From Rhizobium sp. BK376 (lineage in GTDB: Bacteria > Pseudomonadota > Alphaproteobacteria > Rhizobiales > Rhizobiaceae), in assembly GCF_004341625.1 (NCBI RefSeq), contig NZ_SLZG01000016.1, positions 90,202-154,201 on the forward strand: 64,000 bases of DNA. Direction: 5' to 3'. The notes beneath the pieces are model-generated. The model was not told the origin of the DNA and did not search any database. It saw only the letters and a program-made list of their open reading frames with translations. Below, piece after piece: positions 51,575-60,157 of the stretch. Position 1 is the first letter of the stretch. Each line of letters starts with the position of its first letter. The position numbers were made by a program, and so were the translations under genes.

Positions 51575-52438
51575 TCAGGAAAGCGTCGGGTCCAGCTTGT
51601 CGCGCAGCCAGTCCCCAACAATGCTGATCGACAGCGTGGTCAGCATGATGACCAAGGAAGGCGTCAGCATGATCCAGGGCGCCCGGGTGATATATTCTCG
51701 CCCATAGCCGACCATGTTGCCAAGGCTGGTCATCGGCGGCTGCACACCGAGCCCGAGGAAGGACAGGCTGCTTTCCGTCAGGATGATTTCCGGAAATGTG
51801 AGCGTCATCGAGACAATCAGCGTCGACGCAATGTTTGGCAGGATGTGCTTCAGATAGACCCGCGTCGGGCTAGCACCGATCTGCGTTACGGCCGCGGCAT
51901 ATCCCTGCTTGCTCGCCGATATCGCGAGACCGCGTGCGATGCGCGTGTACCTCTCCCACCCATAAAAACCCATCAGGCAGATCAGGAGCGGCAAGGAGCT
52001 GCCAAAGAAGGCAAGCACCGCAAGCGACATGATCAGGAATGGCATAGCCGCCTGAAAATCGGCAAGCATCAGGACGAAATGTTCGACGATCCCGCGGAAA
52101 TAGGCAGCAAGAAAACCGAGCAGAGTGCCGAAGAAGGCCGAGATCAGCGTCGCGCCGAAGGCGATCACCAGGGAGATGCGGATTGAATCGATAAGGCGGG
52201 AAAGAACATCCCGGCCGAGCTCGTCGGTGCCGAGCAGATGGACCGGGTTGCCCGGCAGCGCCAGCCTGTTCTTGAGATCGAAGGCCGTGATGTTGAACGG
52301 TCTGATCCAATCCGCCGTCAGGGCTATGAGGATCATTGCGGCAATCCAGAGCAGCCCGGCAGCAACGAAGAGCGAAAAGCGCTTGCGTTTTTTCTTTTCG
52401 CTCGAAGTCACGCCGGATGGGAGGGAGATATCAGCCAT
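51575..52438 (-). CDS. Dipeptide/nickel-type ABC permease (DppC-like)
   Basis: A 287-residue permease. Basic N-terminus (SSEKKKRKRF), one span, then the HLLGTDELGRDVLSRLI motif found in DppC/OppC proteins, followed by five spans. The docking loop carries ISASKQGYAAAVTQIGASPTRVYLKHILPN. It is the last gene of the SBP-D-F-B-C operon. Confidence 0.93.
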   Translation of the reverse strand: MADISLPSGVTSSEKKKRKRFSLFVAAGLLWIAAMILIALTADWIRPFNITAFDLKNRLALPGNPVHLLGTDELGRDVLSRLIDSIRISLVIAFGATLISAFFGTLLGFLAAYFRGIVEHFVLMLADFQAAMPFLIMSLAVLAFFGSSLPLLICLMGFYGWERYTRIARGLAISASKQGYAAAVTQIGASPTRVYLKHILPNIASTLIVSMTLTFPEIILTESSLSFLGLGVQPPMTSLGNMVGYGREYITRAPWIMLTPSLVIMLTTLSISIVGDWLRDKLDPTLS

Positions 52439-52451
52439 GGTCTTTCCTTAC

Positions 52452-53381
52452 TCAGGCTTTGGCTTCGCTGTTGCGCAAACGAGGGTCGAGATAGCCGTAG
52501 AGAATATCGACGGCGAAATTGGAGAGGACCATGGTCGCCGCGACCATCAGCAGGATGCACTGGACCACGGCGAGGTCGCGGTTCGATACCGCGACGACCA
52601 GAAGCCGGCCGACCCCGGGCCACGAGAACAGTGATTCAACAACAACGGCGCCGGCGATCAGCGACCCGACCATGAAACCAGCAATCGTGACGATAGGGAT
52701 GGCGGCATTCGGCAGCGCATGCCGCCAGACGACCTTCTGCCACGGCATGCCCTTCGCGCTTGCCGTGCGAATATAGGGTTGGCCGAGAATTTCGATCATG
52801 GCGCTGCGCGAGAAGCGGGCCAAAATACCGACACCACCAACCGTCATCGTCGCGACGGGAAGAATGGCATGTACCCAACTATCCTGGCCGCCCGACGGCA
52901 GCCAGTCGAGCGTCACCGAGAAAATCAGCACGAGCACCAGCCCGAGCACGAAGCTTGGCATGGTGAAGCCAATGACAGCACCAGTCATGACTGAACGGTC
53001 CACAAGGCTTTCCCGATGCAGGGCGGCATAGACACCCGCGGAGATGCCGATCAGCAATTCGAGGATCAAGGCCGGAACCGTCAGCTCCAGCGTTGCCGGG
53101 ATGCGCTCCATGACGAGCTTGATCGCCGACTGTCCGTCGCGCATCGAGACGCCGAGATCGCCTCGGGCGATCGCCGCGAAATAGCGCAGATACTGATCCC
53201 ATAGCGGCTGATCCAGCCCCCATGCGTGGCGAAAGGCGGCGATGGCATCCGGCGGCGCATCAGGCCCCAGAATGATGACGGCCGGATCGCCGGACATCCG
53301 CAGGACGACGAAAGCAAAGGTCACCACCAGGATGATGGTCACGATCGCGCGAAGTGCCTTGAAGAGAAGGAAGCGAAGCAT
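52452..53381 (-). CDS. Dipeptide/nickel-type ABC permease (DppB-like)
   Basis: A 309-residue permease starting MLRFLLFKALRAIVTIILVV. DppB features are the periplasmic GLDQPLWDQYLRYFAAIARGDLGVSM and the docking stretch RTASAKGMPWQKVVWRHALPNAAIPI. A GTG at 53387 that overlaps the ATPase stop (GTGA) is an alternative start; the ATG at 53381 gives the usual family N-terminus. It pairs with DppC. Confidence 0.92.
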   Translation of the reverse strand: MLRFLLFKALRAIVTIILVVTFAFVVLRMSGDPAVIILGPDAPPDAIAAFRHAWGLDQPLWDQYLRYFAAIARGDLGVSMRDGQSAIKLVMERIPATLELTVPALILELLIGISAGVYAALHRESLVDRSVMTGAVIGFTMPSFVLGLVLVLIFSVTLDWLPSGGQDSWVHAILPVATMTVGGVGILARFSRSAMIEILGQPYIRTASAKGMPWQKVVWRHALPNAAIPIVTIAGFMVGSLIAGAVVVESLFSWPGVGRLLVVAVSNRDLAVVQCILLMVAATMVLSNFAVDILYGYLDPRLRNSEAKA

Positions 53382-53383
53382 GA

Positions 53384-54373
53384 TCACCGGCCCGAAAGAG
53401 TGTCGTCTGTTTGCGTATCGAGCAGATGGCAGGCGGCCTTGCGGCCTTCGTCCACAGGCTTAAGAAGCGGAACCTCGATTCGGCAGCGCGCCACCGCGAC
53501 GCTGCAGCGCGGATGAAAGGCACAGCCTGATGGTCGGGCCGCCGGATTGGGCGGTTCGCCCCGAAGGATGACGCGGTCGCGCAGAGCCGCTCCCGGCACC
53601 GGAACGCTCGAGACCAGCGCCCTGGTATAGGGATGCAGAGGCTCGCGGAATATATCCTCCGACGAAGCTTCCTCGACGATGCGGCCGAGATACATCACGG
53701 CAACGCGATCGGCGACATTTCGCACAACTTTCAGGTCATGGCTGATGAAGCCCATGGCGATGCCGCGCGTCTCCTGCAGGTCGCGCAGGAGATTGACCAC
53801 CTGCGCCTGAATGGAGACATCGAGCGCTGAAACCGGTTCGTCGCAGACGAGAAGCTGCGGATCGCTGGCAATGGCGCGGGCGATCACCACGCGCTGGCGC
53901 TGACCGCCGGAAAGCTGATGGGGGTAGCTGGATTCCTGATCGCGGCGCAAGCCGACGGCAGCCAGCAAGGAGCTCACGCGCTCACGCCGCTCGGCATCGG
54001 TGCCTATGCCGTGAACCGCAAGCGGCTCTCCGATCTGCTGGCCGATCGGCAAGCGACGGTCGAGTGCTGCCAGCGGATCCTGAAAAACCAGTTGCATGCG
54101 GGCACGGTGCTTGCGCCATGCAGCTGTTTCCAGCGGCGGCATGGCCTGGCCATCGAACTGTACGCTCCCTTCCGTCGGCGTTTCGAGACCGAGCAGCAGA
54201 CGCCCCATCGTCGATTTGCCCGAACCGGATTCGCCGACGATTCCAAGCGTCGTTGCCGGCGCGACCGAAAGCGACACGCCGTCGACGGCGCGCACCATGG
54301 AGGGCTTGCCAAACAGGCTGCGGCGCGAGGCGTAGGTTTTGACCAGATCGCTGGCTTCTATCAGATTGCTCAT
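53384..54373 (-). CDS. Peptide ABC transporter ATPase (DppF-like)
   Basis: A 329-residue ATPase with Walker A GESGSGKST, signature LSGGQRQRVVIARAI, Walker B LVCDEPVSALDVS and the C-terminal oligopeptide-family extension with the cysteine-containing PSGCAFHPRCSVAVARC that binds an iron-sulfur cluster in some members. The frame extends upstream, but ATG 54373 overlaps the DppD-like stop by four bases and gives the expected start MSNLIEASDLVKTY. Confidence 0.93.
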   Translation of the reverse strand: MSNLIEASDLVKTYASRRSLFGKPSMVRAVDGVSLSVAPATTLGIVGESGSGKSTMGRLLLGLETPTEGSVQFDGQAMPPLETAAWRKHRARMQLVFQDPLAALDRRLPIGQQIGEPLAVHGIGTDAERRERVSSLLAAVGLRRDQESSYPHQLSGGQRQRVVIARAIASDPQLLVCDEPVSALDVSIQAQVVNLLRDLQETRGIAMGFISHDLKVVRNVADRVAVMYLGRIVEEASSEDIFREPLHPYTRALVSSVPVPGAALRDRVILRGEPPNPAARPSGCAFHPRCSVAVARCRIEVPLLKPVDEGRKAACHLLDTQTDDTLSGR

Positions 54374-55371
54374 GCCACCGTCGCTCCCTGAACGGAGGAA
54401 ACGACGCGCAGGTTCGCGCCTGACATCCCGATCGGATGAAAGCAGGCCGTTGCTCGCCGGTCGCGATCGCCCACCAGCTGCGGGATGGTGTTGTGACAGA
54501 GTTCCGACGCATGGGTGCAGCGCGGCGCAAAGGCACAACCACCGGGCAGCCTGCCGGGCTGCGGCACCGTTCCTGGAATTGGCACAAGACGCTCACGGCC
54601 GCCATCGATTTGCGGAATCGCATCGAACAGGCCGCGCGTATAGGGGTGCCTTGGCGACTGGAACAACGCCTCCGTCGAACATTGCTCGACGATGCGGCCC
54701 GCATACATGACATTGACGCGCTCGCAGATTTGCGAGACGGCGCCGAGATCATGGCTGATGAAGACGATCGCCATGCCGGTCTCTGCTCTGATGGAAATCA
54801 GGAGATCGAGGATCTGTGCCTGGATGGTCGCGTCGAGCGCCGTCGTCGGCTCGTCCGCCACCAGGAGATCCGGATTGCCGGCAAGCGCCATGGCAATCAT
54901 CAGGCGCTGGTTCTGACCGCCGGAGAATTCATGCGGAAAATTATCGAAACGGCGTGGAGCATCGGGGATGCCGACCAGTTCCATCAGCCGGATGGTCTCG
55001 TCGCGTGCCGCCTTGCCCGTCAGGCCGCGATGCAGTTCGACGGCCTCGGCGATCTGTCGGCCGGCGCGGATGACAGGATTGAGCGAACTGGACGGATCCT
55101 GGAAGATCATCGCGATGCGACCACCGCGCACGCCTTCCAGCGTCGTGCGGGAAGCGCCGACAAGCTGCTGGTCTCCGATGCAGACGTCGCCCGATATCGT
55201 CGCCTTACCCGGCAGAAGGCCAAGCGCTGCCAGCCATGTCACCGACTTGCCGCAGCCTGACTCACCGACCAAGCCGACGGCTTCACCCTTCTCGATCGAA
55301 AGATCGATACCGTGCAGAACTCGTGTGCCGCTGAAGGCGACAGTCAGATTGGAGATTTCCACCAACGGCAT
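54370..55371 (-). CDS. Peptide ABC transporter ATPase (DppD-like)
   Basis: A 333-residue ATPase: Walker A GESGCGKSV, Q-loop IFQDPSSSLNPV, signature FSGGQNQRLMIAMAL, Walker B LLVADEPTTALDATI and the C-terminal LPGGCAFAPRCTHASELC extension. The signature has F where L is usual (FSGGQ), which is common in this subfamily. AAGGAGG lies directly before ATG 55371. The 86 upstream codons in frame are not family-like. Confidence 0.93.
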   Translation of the reverse strand: MPLVEISNLTVAFSGTRVLHGIDLSIEKGEAVGLVGESGCGKSVTWLAALGLLPGKATISGDVCIGDQQLVGASRTTLEGVRGGRIAMIFQDPSSSLNPVIRAGRQIAEAVELHRGLTGKAARDETIRLMELVGIPDAPRRFDNFPHEFSGGQNQRLMIAMALAGNPDLLVADEPTTALDATIQAQILDLLISIRAETGMAIVFISHDLGAVSQICERVNVMYAGRIVEQCSTEALFQSPRHPYTRGLFDAIPQIDGGRERLVPIPGTVPQPGRLPGGCAFAPRCTHASELCHNTIPQLVGDRDRRATACFHPIGMSGANLRVVSSVQGATVA

Positions 55372-55438
55372 TTCTGCCTCCTTGGTATTATTGTATGGGC
55401 GGCGCAGCAACCATGCGGTCGCGCCCGCCATGAGGGAA

Positions 55439-55462
55439 CGGGCCGGAATTGCTCCCGGCCCG
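55439..55462 (-). terminator. Intercistronic hairpin after the family-5 binding-protein gene
   Basis: CGGGCCGG (55439-55446) and CCGGCCCG (55455-55462) form a perfect 8-base stem with an 8-base loop, 9 bases after the stop of the binding-protein gene. No T tract follows. Confidence 0.5.
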
Positions 55463-55471
55463 CCTGTTTCC

Positions 55472-57106
55472 TTAGGCCCAGTTGCCTTGGCGGAATTCCA
55501 TGGCGAATGCCGATGCAGCTTTCCACTTGATCGACTTCGCCTTGGCGGTGAAGACGGCGTTCTGGTGCAGGACCGTATAGGCGGGGTCTTCGCGTTCGCA
55601 GATTTGCAGCATGCGGGCGAAGGCGTCATGACGCTTGACGCGGTCCGTGCTGGTCTCGAGGAACGTCGAGAGCGTATTCATCTCTGGGTTCGTCCACTCA
55701 CCGACCTGCTGCTGCTGACCGTTCGGGCCGTGCTGAGCAACGATGGAAGAGACCGGATCGTTGAAGGCTGCCGAGTTCGACCAGTCGCGCACGCCGCGCG
55801 TCGGACCTTTTTCGAGGATCGCCTGCCAGTTTTCCTTCATGGCGATCTCGACGTTCAGGCCGACCTGGTTCCACATCTCCACGAGAACCTGCGCCGTCGG
55901 CGTCTGGTTGGTGTAGTAGTTGTCGAGCAGGCGGTAGGGGATCGAATCGCCCTTGTAGTTGGCTTCCTTCAGGAGCTGGCGCGCCATGTCCGGGTTATAT
56001 TCCGGCACGGTCCAACCCTTGACGAACATGTCGCCATAGAACTCCCACTGCAGGCCGGCGGGAACGACGGTGCGGCCGGCCCAAAGTGAATCGACGATCG
56101 CCTGCCCGTCGATGGCATGGCTGAAGGCGCGACGAACCAGCGGGTTGGCGAGCTGCGGGTGGTTCTTGTCGAATACGGTCAGGCGGTGATTGGTGATCGT
56201 ACCTCCCTGAACCTCGAAAGCAGCGTTCTTCTCGATGCCGCTGATCTGGTCCGGCGGGATGTCGCAGGCAAACTGATATTCGCCCGAAAGCAGGCCGTTG
56301 ACGCGCGATGCGACTTCCGGAACTTCGACAAAGCGGATCTGCTTCAGCGGCGGGCGGCCACCCCAGTAATCGTCATGGGCTTCATAGACGAGATAGGTGT
56401 CCGGCTTGAAATCAACGACGCGGTACGGACCCGTCGTGATCGGCGCGCGGGCCCAAGAGAGATAGCTCTTGGAGTCTTCCCAGCCGCGGCGGCTGGCGAT
56501 GGCGCTGGCAACCGTCGACAGGCGGCCTTCGATGGTGACATCCGGCGAGCCGTTGACGAAGCGAACGGTGTACTTGTCGACAACCTCGACGCCGCGCAGT
56601 GCCGGCCAGAAACGGCGGGCGGTCGCCGGAACTTCAGGCGGCAGATCCTTGCCTTCGTTGCGCAGCGGATTCGTGTCGTTTATGTAGATCGTCTTGCCCG
56701 TGCTCGGCTGGGTCTCGCCGAACATGCGCTGCTTGCTGAACGTGAAGGCGACGTCCTCGGCAGTCATCTCGTCGCCATTGTGGAACTTGACGCCCTGGCG
56801 CAGCTTCAGCTCGACCGTCTGGTCGTCGATACGGCGCCATTCCGTTGCAAGCTCCGGACGGGTAACGAGACCGCCGAGCCAGTTGATGCCGATCAGGTTT
56901 TCCCAGAGCGAGGAATTGAAGATGCGCTGGCCGACATTCGACTGCTCACGCAGCGGGTCGAGCGTATTGGTGTTGGAGATCTTCTGAACCGCGATCGTAA
57001 TGGACGGGCGGGTGTCGGATTGGGCAATCGAGAAGCGCGGCAGGATCAGCGAGCCGGCAGCGGCTGTCGCCATGCCGAGCGCGCTGCGGCGGGTAATATT
57101 GACCAT
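55472..57106 (-). CDS. Family-5 ABC substrate-binding protein (dipeptide/oligopeptide/nickel)
   Basis: A 544-residue periplasmic protein. The N-terminus carries a Tat-type signal, TRRSALGMATAAAGSLILPR, with the twin arginine, then AQS at the cleavage region. Family-5 landmarks are KLRQGVKFHNGDEMTAEDVAFTFSK and TGPYRVVDF, with the RRAFSHAIDGQAIVDSL segment in the second lobe. AAAGGAG precedes ATG 57106. Tat export is common for rhizobial members of this family. The ligand might be a peptide, opine-like compound or sugar; sequence alone does not decide. Confidence 0.93.
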   Translation of the reverse strand: MVNITRRSALGMATAAAGSLILPRFSIAQSDTRPSITIAVQKISNTNTLDPLREQSNVGQRIFNSSLWENLIGINWLGGLVTRPELATEWRRIDDQTVELKLRQGVKFHNGDEMTAEDVAFTFSKQRMFGETQPSTGKTIYINDTNPLRNEGKDLPPEVPATARRFWPALRGVEVVDKYTVRFVNGSPDVTIEGRLSTVASAIASRRGWEDSKSYLSWARAPITTGPYRVVDFKPDTYLVYEAHDDYWGGRPPLKQIRFVEVPEVASRVNGLLSGEYQFACDIPPDQISGIEKNAAFEVQGGTITNHRLTVFDKNHPQLANPLVRRAFSHAIDGQAIVDSLWAGRTVVPAGLQWEFYGDMFVKGWTVPEYNPDMARQLLKEANYKGDSIPYRLLDNYYTNQTPTAQVLVEMWNQVGLNVEIAMKENWQAILEKGPTRGVRDWSNSAAFNDPVSSIVAQHGPNGQQQQVGEWTNPEMNTLSTFLETSTDRVKRHDAFARMLQICEREDPAYTVLHQNAVFTAKAKSIKWKAASAFAMEFRQGNWA

Positions 57107-57690
57107 GGGTATCTCCTTTGTTTCTATGGTCGCACCGGCCAGCGCCTGCGGATCGGAGCGATAACGGACAGGCGTTCGCCGGCATGCGCGCCGTCGGGCC
57201 AAAATCATCTTGCAAAATCGGGATCAGACGTCGGGAACGACCTCCGCCGAAGACGGGATGCTGCTTGCGATTGCGCTCAGGCATCCGGACGGCAGGAGGG
57301 GAACGTTTTCCGCGTAAGGCCCCGCTGTGAGGGCGCTGTTTGAAGGCGGAGTGTTTCACCCGCATGACTGTTGTCACAAGTTTCTATGACATTGACGGAA
57401 AGGAAGAAATTTCATTCGGCCGTCCGGTTGCTTGGGTGTAGATTCAAGCGCGGATCGGCAAGTTCTGCCGCGGCGGCAAAATCGCGCAAAAAATGTTATT
57501 TTGTTGCGGAATCGCGGCCGGTTTTCTAAAGAAAATGTCTGCAGAAGGCCTTTGAGATCAAAAAATAACCCAAAGGTTCTTCGGAGGGGCCCCAAGTCTG
57601 TTTTTTGCCGAAAGTGTACGCGGCAGCGTGCGCCCGAGGACGTTGCGGGTGTTTACAAGGGTTCTGCCGAACCATCCAAGGAGAGAAGAC
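57107..57690. other. Long divergent intergenic region between two binding-protein genes
   Basis: About 580 bases. It is AT-richer than its surroundings around 57470-57560 and includes the perfect palindrome TTTTCTAAAGAAAA at 57522-57535. Small antisense frames here show no motif. Both genes should have promoters here; the transcript leaders may be long. I saw no known riboswitch. Confidence 0.5.
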
Positions 57691-58797
57691 ATGACTCTGA
57701 AAACACTCAGCGGCCTAACCTTCGCCGCCGCGATGGCGCTGGCTCCAATGGCGCATGCCGACATCACGATCGGCCTTGTTGCTCCGCTGACCGGACCGGT
57801 TGCCGCCTATGGCGAGCAGGTCAAGAACGGCGCGCAAACTGCAGTTGACGAGATCAACAAGAAGGGCGGCATTCTCGGCCAGAAAATCGTCCTCAAGCTG
57901 GCAGACGATGCCGGCGAACCCAAGCAGGGTGTTTCCGCAGCCAACCAGCTTGCCGGCGAGAACATTCACTACGTCGTAGGACCGGTTACTTCGGGCGTCG
58001 CCATTCCGGTTTCCGACGCGCTTGCCGAAAACGGCATCCTGATGGTGACGCCGACGGCCACCGCGCCGGACCTGACGAAGCGTGGCCTGCCGAACGTGCT
58101 GCGCACCTGCGGCCGTGACGACCAGCAGGCCGAGGTTGCCGCAAACTACGTATTGAAGCAGTTCCCCGGCAAGAAGGTCGCGATCGTTAACGACAAGGGC
58201 GCCTATGGCAAGGGCCTGGCCGACGCCTTCAAGGCAACCCTGAACAAGGGCGGCGTGACCGAAGTTCTCAACGACGCAATCACCCCCGGCGACAAGGACT
58301 TCAGCGCTCTCACCACGCGCCTGAAGGCAGCGAATGTCGATGTCGTCTACTTCGGCGGCTACCACCCGGAAGGCGGCTTGCTCGTTCGTCAGCTGCATGA
58401 CCTGTCGGCCAATATCACGCTGATCGGCGGCGACGGTCTCTCGAACACCGAGTTCTGGACGATCGGCACGAGCGCCGCAGCTGGCACCGTGTTCACAAAT
58501 GCTTCGGACGCGCTGAAGAACCCGGACTCGCAGGCAGCAGCCAAGGCCCTGCAGGACCGCAACATTCCGCCTGAAGCCTTCACGCTGAACGCCTATGCTG
58601 CCGTCGAAGTGATCAAGGCCGGTATCGAGAAGGTCGGCAACGCGGATGACGCCATGGCCGTCGCCGCTGCCTTGAAGTCCGGCGAACCGGTCGCGACCGC
58701 AATCGGCAAAGTGACCTACGGCGAAACCGGCGACCTCACCTCGCAGAGCTTCTCGCTCTACAAGTGGGAAGACGGCAAGATCGTTCCGGCTGAATAA
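57691..58797 (+). CDS. Branched-chain amino-acid ABC-type substrate-binding protein (LivK-like)
   Basis: A 368-residue periplasmic protein. The signal peptide MTLKTLSGLTFAAAMALAPM ends AHA, followed by DITIGLVAPLTGPVAAYGEQVKNGAQTAVDEIN, a signature of Leu/Ile/Val binding proteins. Further marks are VGPVTSGVAIPVSDALAENGI and AYGKGLADAFKATLNKGGV. Start at 57691 after AAGGAGAG. No livHMGF genes are beside it, so it must use a permease complex encoded elsewhere. A strong hairpin follows. Confidence 0.94.
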   Translation: MTLKTLSGLTFAAAMALAPMAHADITIGLVAPLTGPVAAYGEQVKNGAQTAVDEINKKGGILGQKIVLKLADDAGEPKQGVSAANQLAGENIHYVVGPVTSGVAIPVSDALAENGILMVTPTATAPDLTKRGLPNVLRTCGRDDQQAEVAANYVLKQFPGKKVAIVNDKGAYGKGLADAFKATLNKGGVTEVLNDAITPGDKDFSALTTRLKAANVDVVYFGGYHPEGGLLVRQLHDLSANITLIGGDGLSNTEFWTIGTSAAAGTVFTNASDALKNPDSQAAAKALQDRNIPPEAFTLNAYAAVEVIKAGIEKVGNADDAMAVAAALKSGEPVATAIGKVTYGETGDLTSQSFSLYKWEDGKIVPAE

Positions 58798-58815
58798 GCG
58801 CCCGACGATGCTCAC

Positions 58816-58844
58816 AACCATGCCGGATCATATCCGGCATGGTT
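58816..58844 (+). terminator. Strong hairpin after the LivK-like gene
   Basis: AACCATGCCGGAT (58816-58828) and ATCCGGCATGGTT (58832-58844) form a perfect 13-base stem with a 3-base loop, 19 bases after the stop. No T tract follows, but its strength suggests a terminator or 3'-end stabiliser. Confidence 0.65.
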
Positions 58845-58958
58845 CGACGGTCAGTTGACATATTGAGGATTCTTCTTCTGCTATATTTGTCCCGCTCAAA
58901 CCACAGCTAGTGGCGGAACGCGGGTCACTCCGTTAACTCTGATGATCGGATAGCAAGA

Positions 58959-59501
58959 GTGACCTTCCTGCACGAGACGACCCTGCTGATCGAAGCCTTC
59001 GTGCGCGACTACGGGCTGATTGCCCTTTTCATTATTCTCTATTTCGAATCCTTTGGCGCGCCGCTACCTGGCGAAAGCGCAACGATCGGTGCCTCTGTCC
59101 TGGCGATAAGGGGCGATTTTTCCATCATCGACGTCTTCCTGGTCGTATGGGTTGCCGCGGTTCTCGGAGACAGCACCGGCTACGCGATCGGGCATTTCGG
59201 CGGCCAACCGCTGCTCCAGCGTTACGGGCCACTTGTCAAGTTAACGCCGGAGCGGCTCGAGAAACTGCAAGACCTTTTCAAGCGACGTGGGCCAATCATC
59301 GTTGTCGGGGCTCGTTTCGTCGTCATCCTGCGCCAGCTCAATGGACTGGTGGCTGGCTCCGCCGCCATGCCCTGGCGCTATTTCGCAATGGCCAACATAG
59401 CAGGCGCGGCGATATGGGCTGGGGTCTGGAGCTTCGGCACTTATTATCTGGGTGATTTCTTTGGCCGGCATTTGACATCGATCAGCGATGTTTTTCGCTA
59501 A
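58959..59501 (+). CDS. DedA-family membrane protein
   Basis: A 180-residue membrane protein, GTG start. DedA/VTT features: ILYFESFGAPLPGESATIGASVLA near residue 26 and GARFVVILRQLNGLVAGSAAMPWRYFAMANIAGA near 118, including the conserved Arg. DedA proteins are thought to flip undecaprenyl phosphate or phosphatidylethanolamine and help keep the proton gradient. The ribosome site is weak (AAGAG). It is shorter than the E. coli members but complete. Confidence 0.88.
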   Translation: MTFLHETTLLIEAFVRDYGLIALFIILYFESFGAPLPGESATIGASVLAIRGDFSIIDVFLVVWVAAVLGDSTGYAIGHFGGQPLLQRYGPLVKLTPERLEKLQDLFKRRGPIIVVGARFVVILRQLNGLVAGSAAMPWRYFAMANIAGAAIWAGVWSFGTYYLGDFFGRHLTSISDVFR

Positions 59502-59574
59502 AGGCAAGTCTTCCATTCATGAAACGGCCCCGGAAAGCGGCTATTGAAGCTCATGGTCGATAATAGGAGTGTGC

Positions 59575-60147
59575 ATGCATCTGGCTTTGGCTTTGTTCAT
59601 TCCGGTCTGCTGGGTAATCTGGGCTTTGATCTGGTTTCTCGCAGCCTGGCGCGTCAAGCAGACCGTTCGTCATGAAGACCCCTTGTCTCGGCTGTCGAAT
59701 ACGCTGCCGCTCTGGCTTGCGGCATTTCTGCTGGTATCGCCGCCGATCTGGCCGGATTTTCTGACTGCTCGGCTTTTTCCCGGGACGCTTGGGATCTTTA
59801 TCCTGGGCGCCGCTCTTGTCGTCGTCGGCCTCTGTTTTGCGATATGGGCGCGCTACCATATCGGCCGCAATTGGAGTGGCGTCATAACCGTCAAGCAGGA
59901 TCATGATCTCGTGCGCACGGGCCCCTATTCCATCGTGCGTCATCCGATCTATTCCGGTCTTCTGCTTGCGATCGTCGGCTCGGCCATTGCTCGCGGGAAT
60001 TCGGCCGCTATCATCGCTGTTGCACTGGTCCTCTTTTCCTTCTTGCGGCGCGTCAGCGTCGAGGAGCGCTGGATGACGGAAACCTTTGGCGCAGCCTACG
60101 ACGATTACCGTGCATCGACGCCGGCGTTGATCCCGTTTGTAAAATAA
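59575..60147 (+). CDS. Isoprenylcysteine methyltransferase-family membrane protein
   Basis: A 190-residue membrane protein with about five spans and the superfamily signature VRTGPYSIVRHPIYSGLL, then SVEERWMTETFGAAYDDYRASTPALIPFV. AGGAG lies five bases before ATG 59575. It is related to, but clearly different from, the gene at 47051. It follows the DedA gene by 73 bases on the same strand, so both may act on membrane lipids. Confidence 0.87.
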   Translation: MHLALALFIPVCWVIWALIWFLAAWRVKQTVRHEDPLSRLSNTLPLWLAAFLLVSPPIWPDFLTARLFPGTLGIFILGAALVVVGLCFAIWARYHIGRNWSGVITVKQDHDLVRTGPYSIVRHPIYSGLLLAIVGSAIARGNSAAIIAVALVLFSFLRRVSVEERWMTETFGAAYDDYRASTPALIPFVK

Positions 60148-60157
60148 CCGGATTGAC

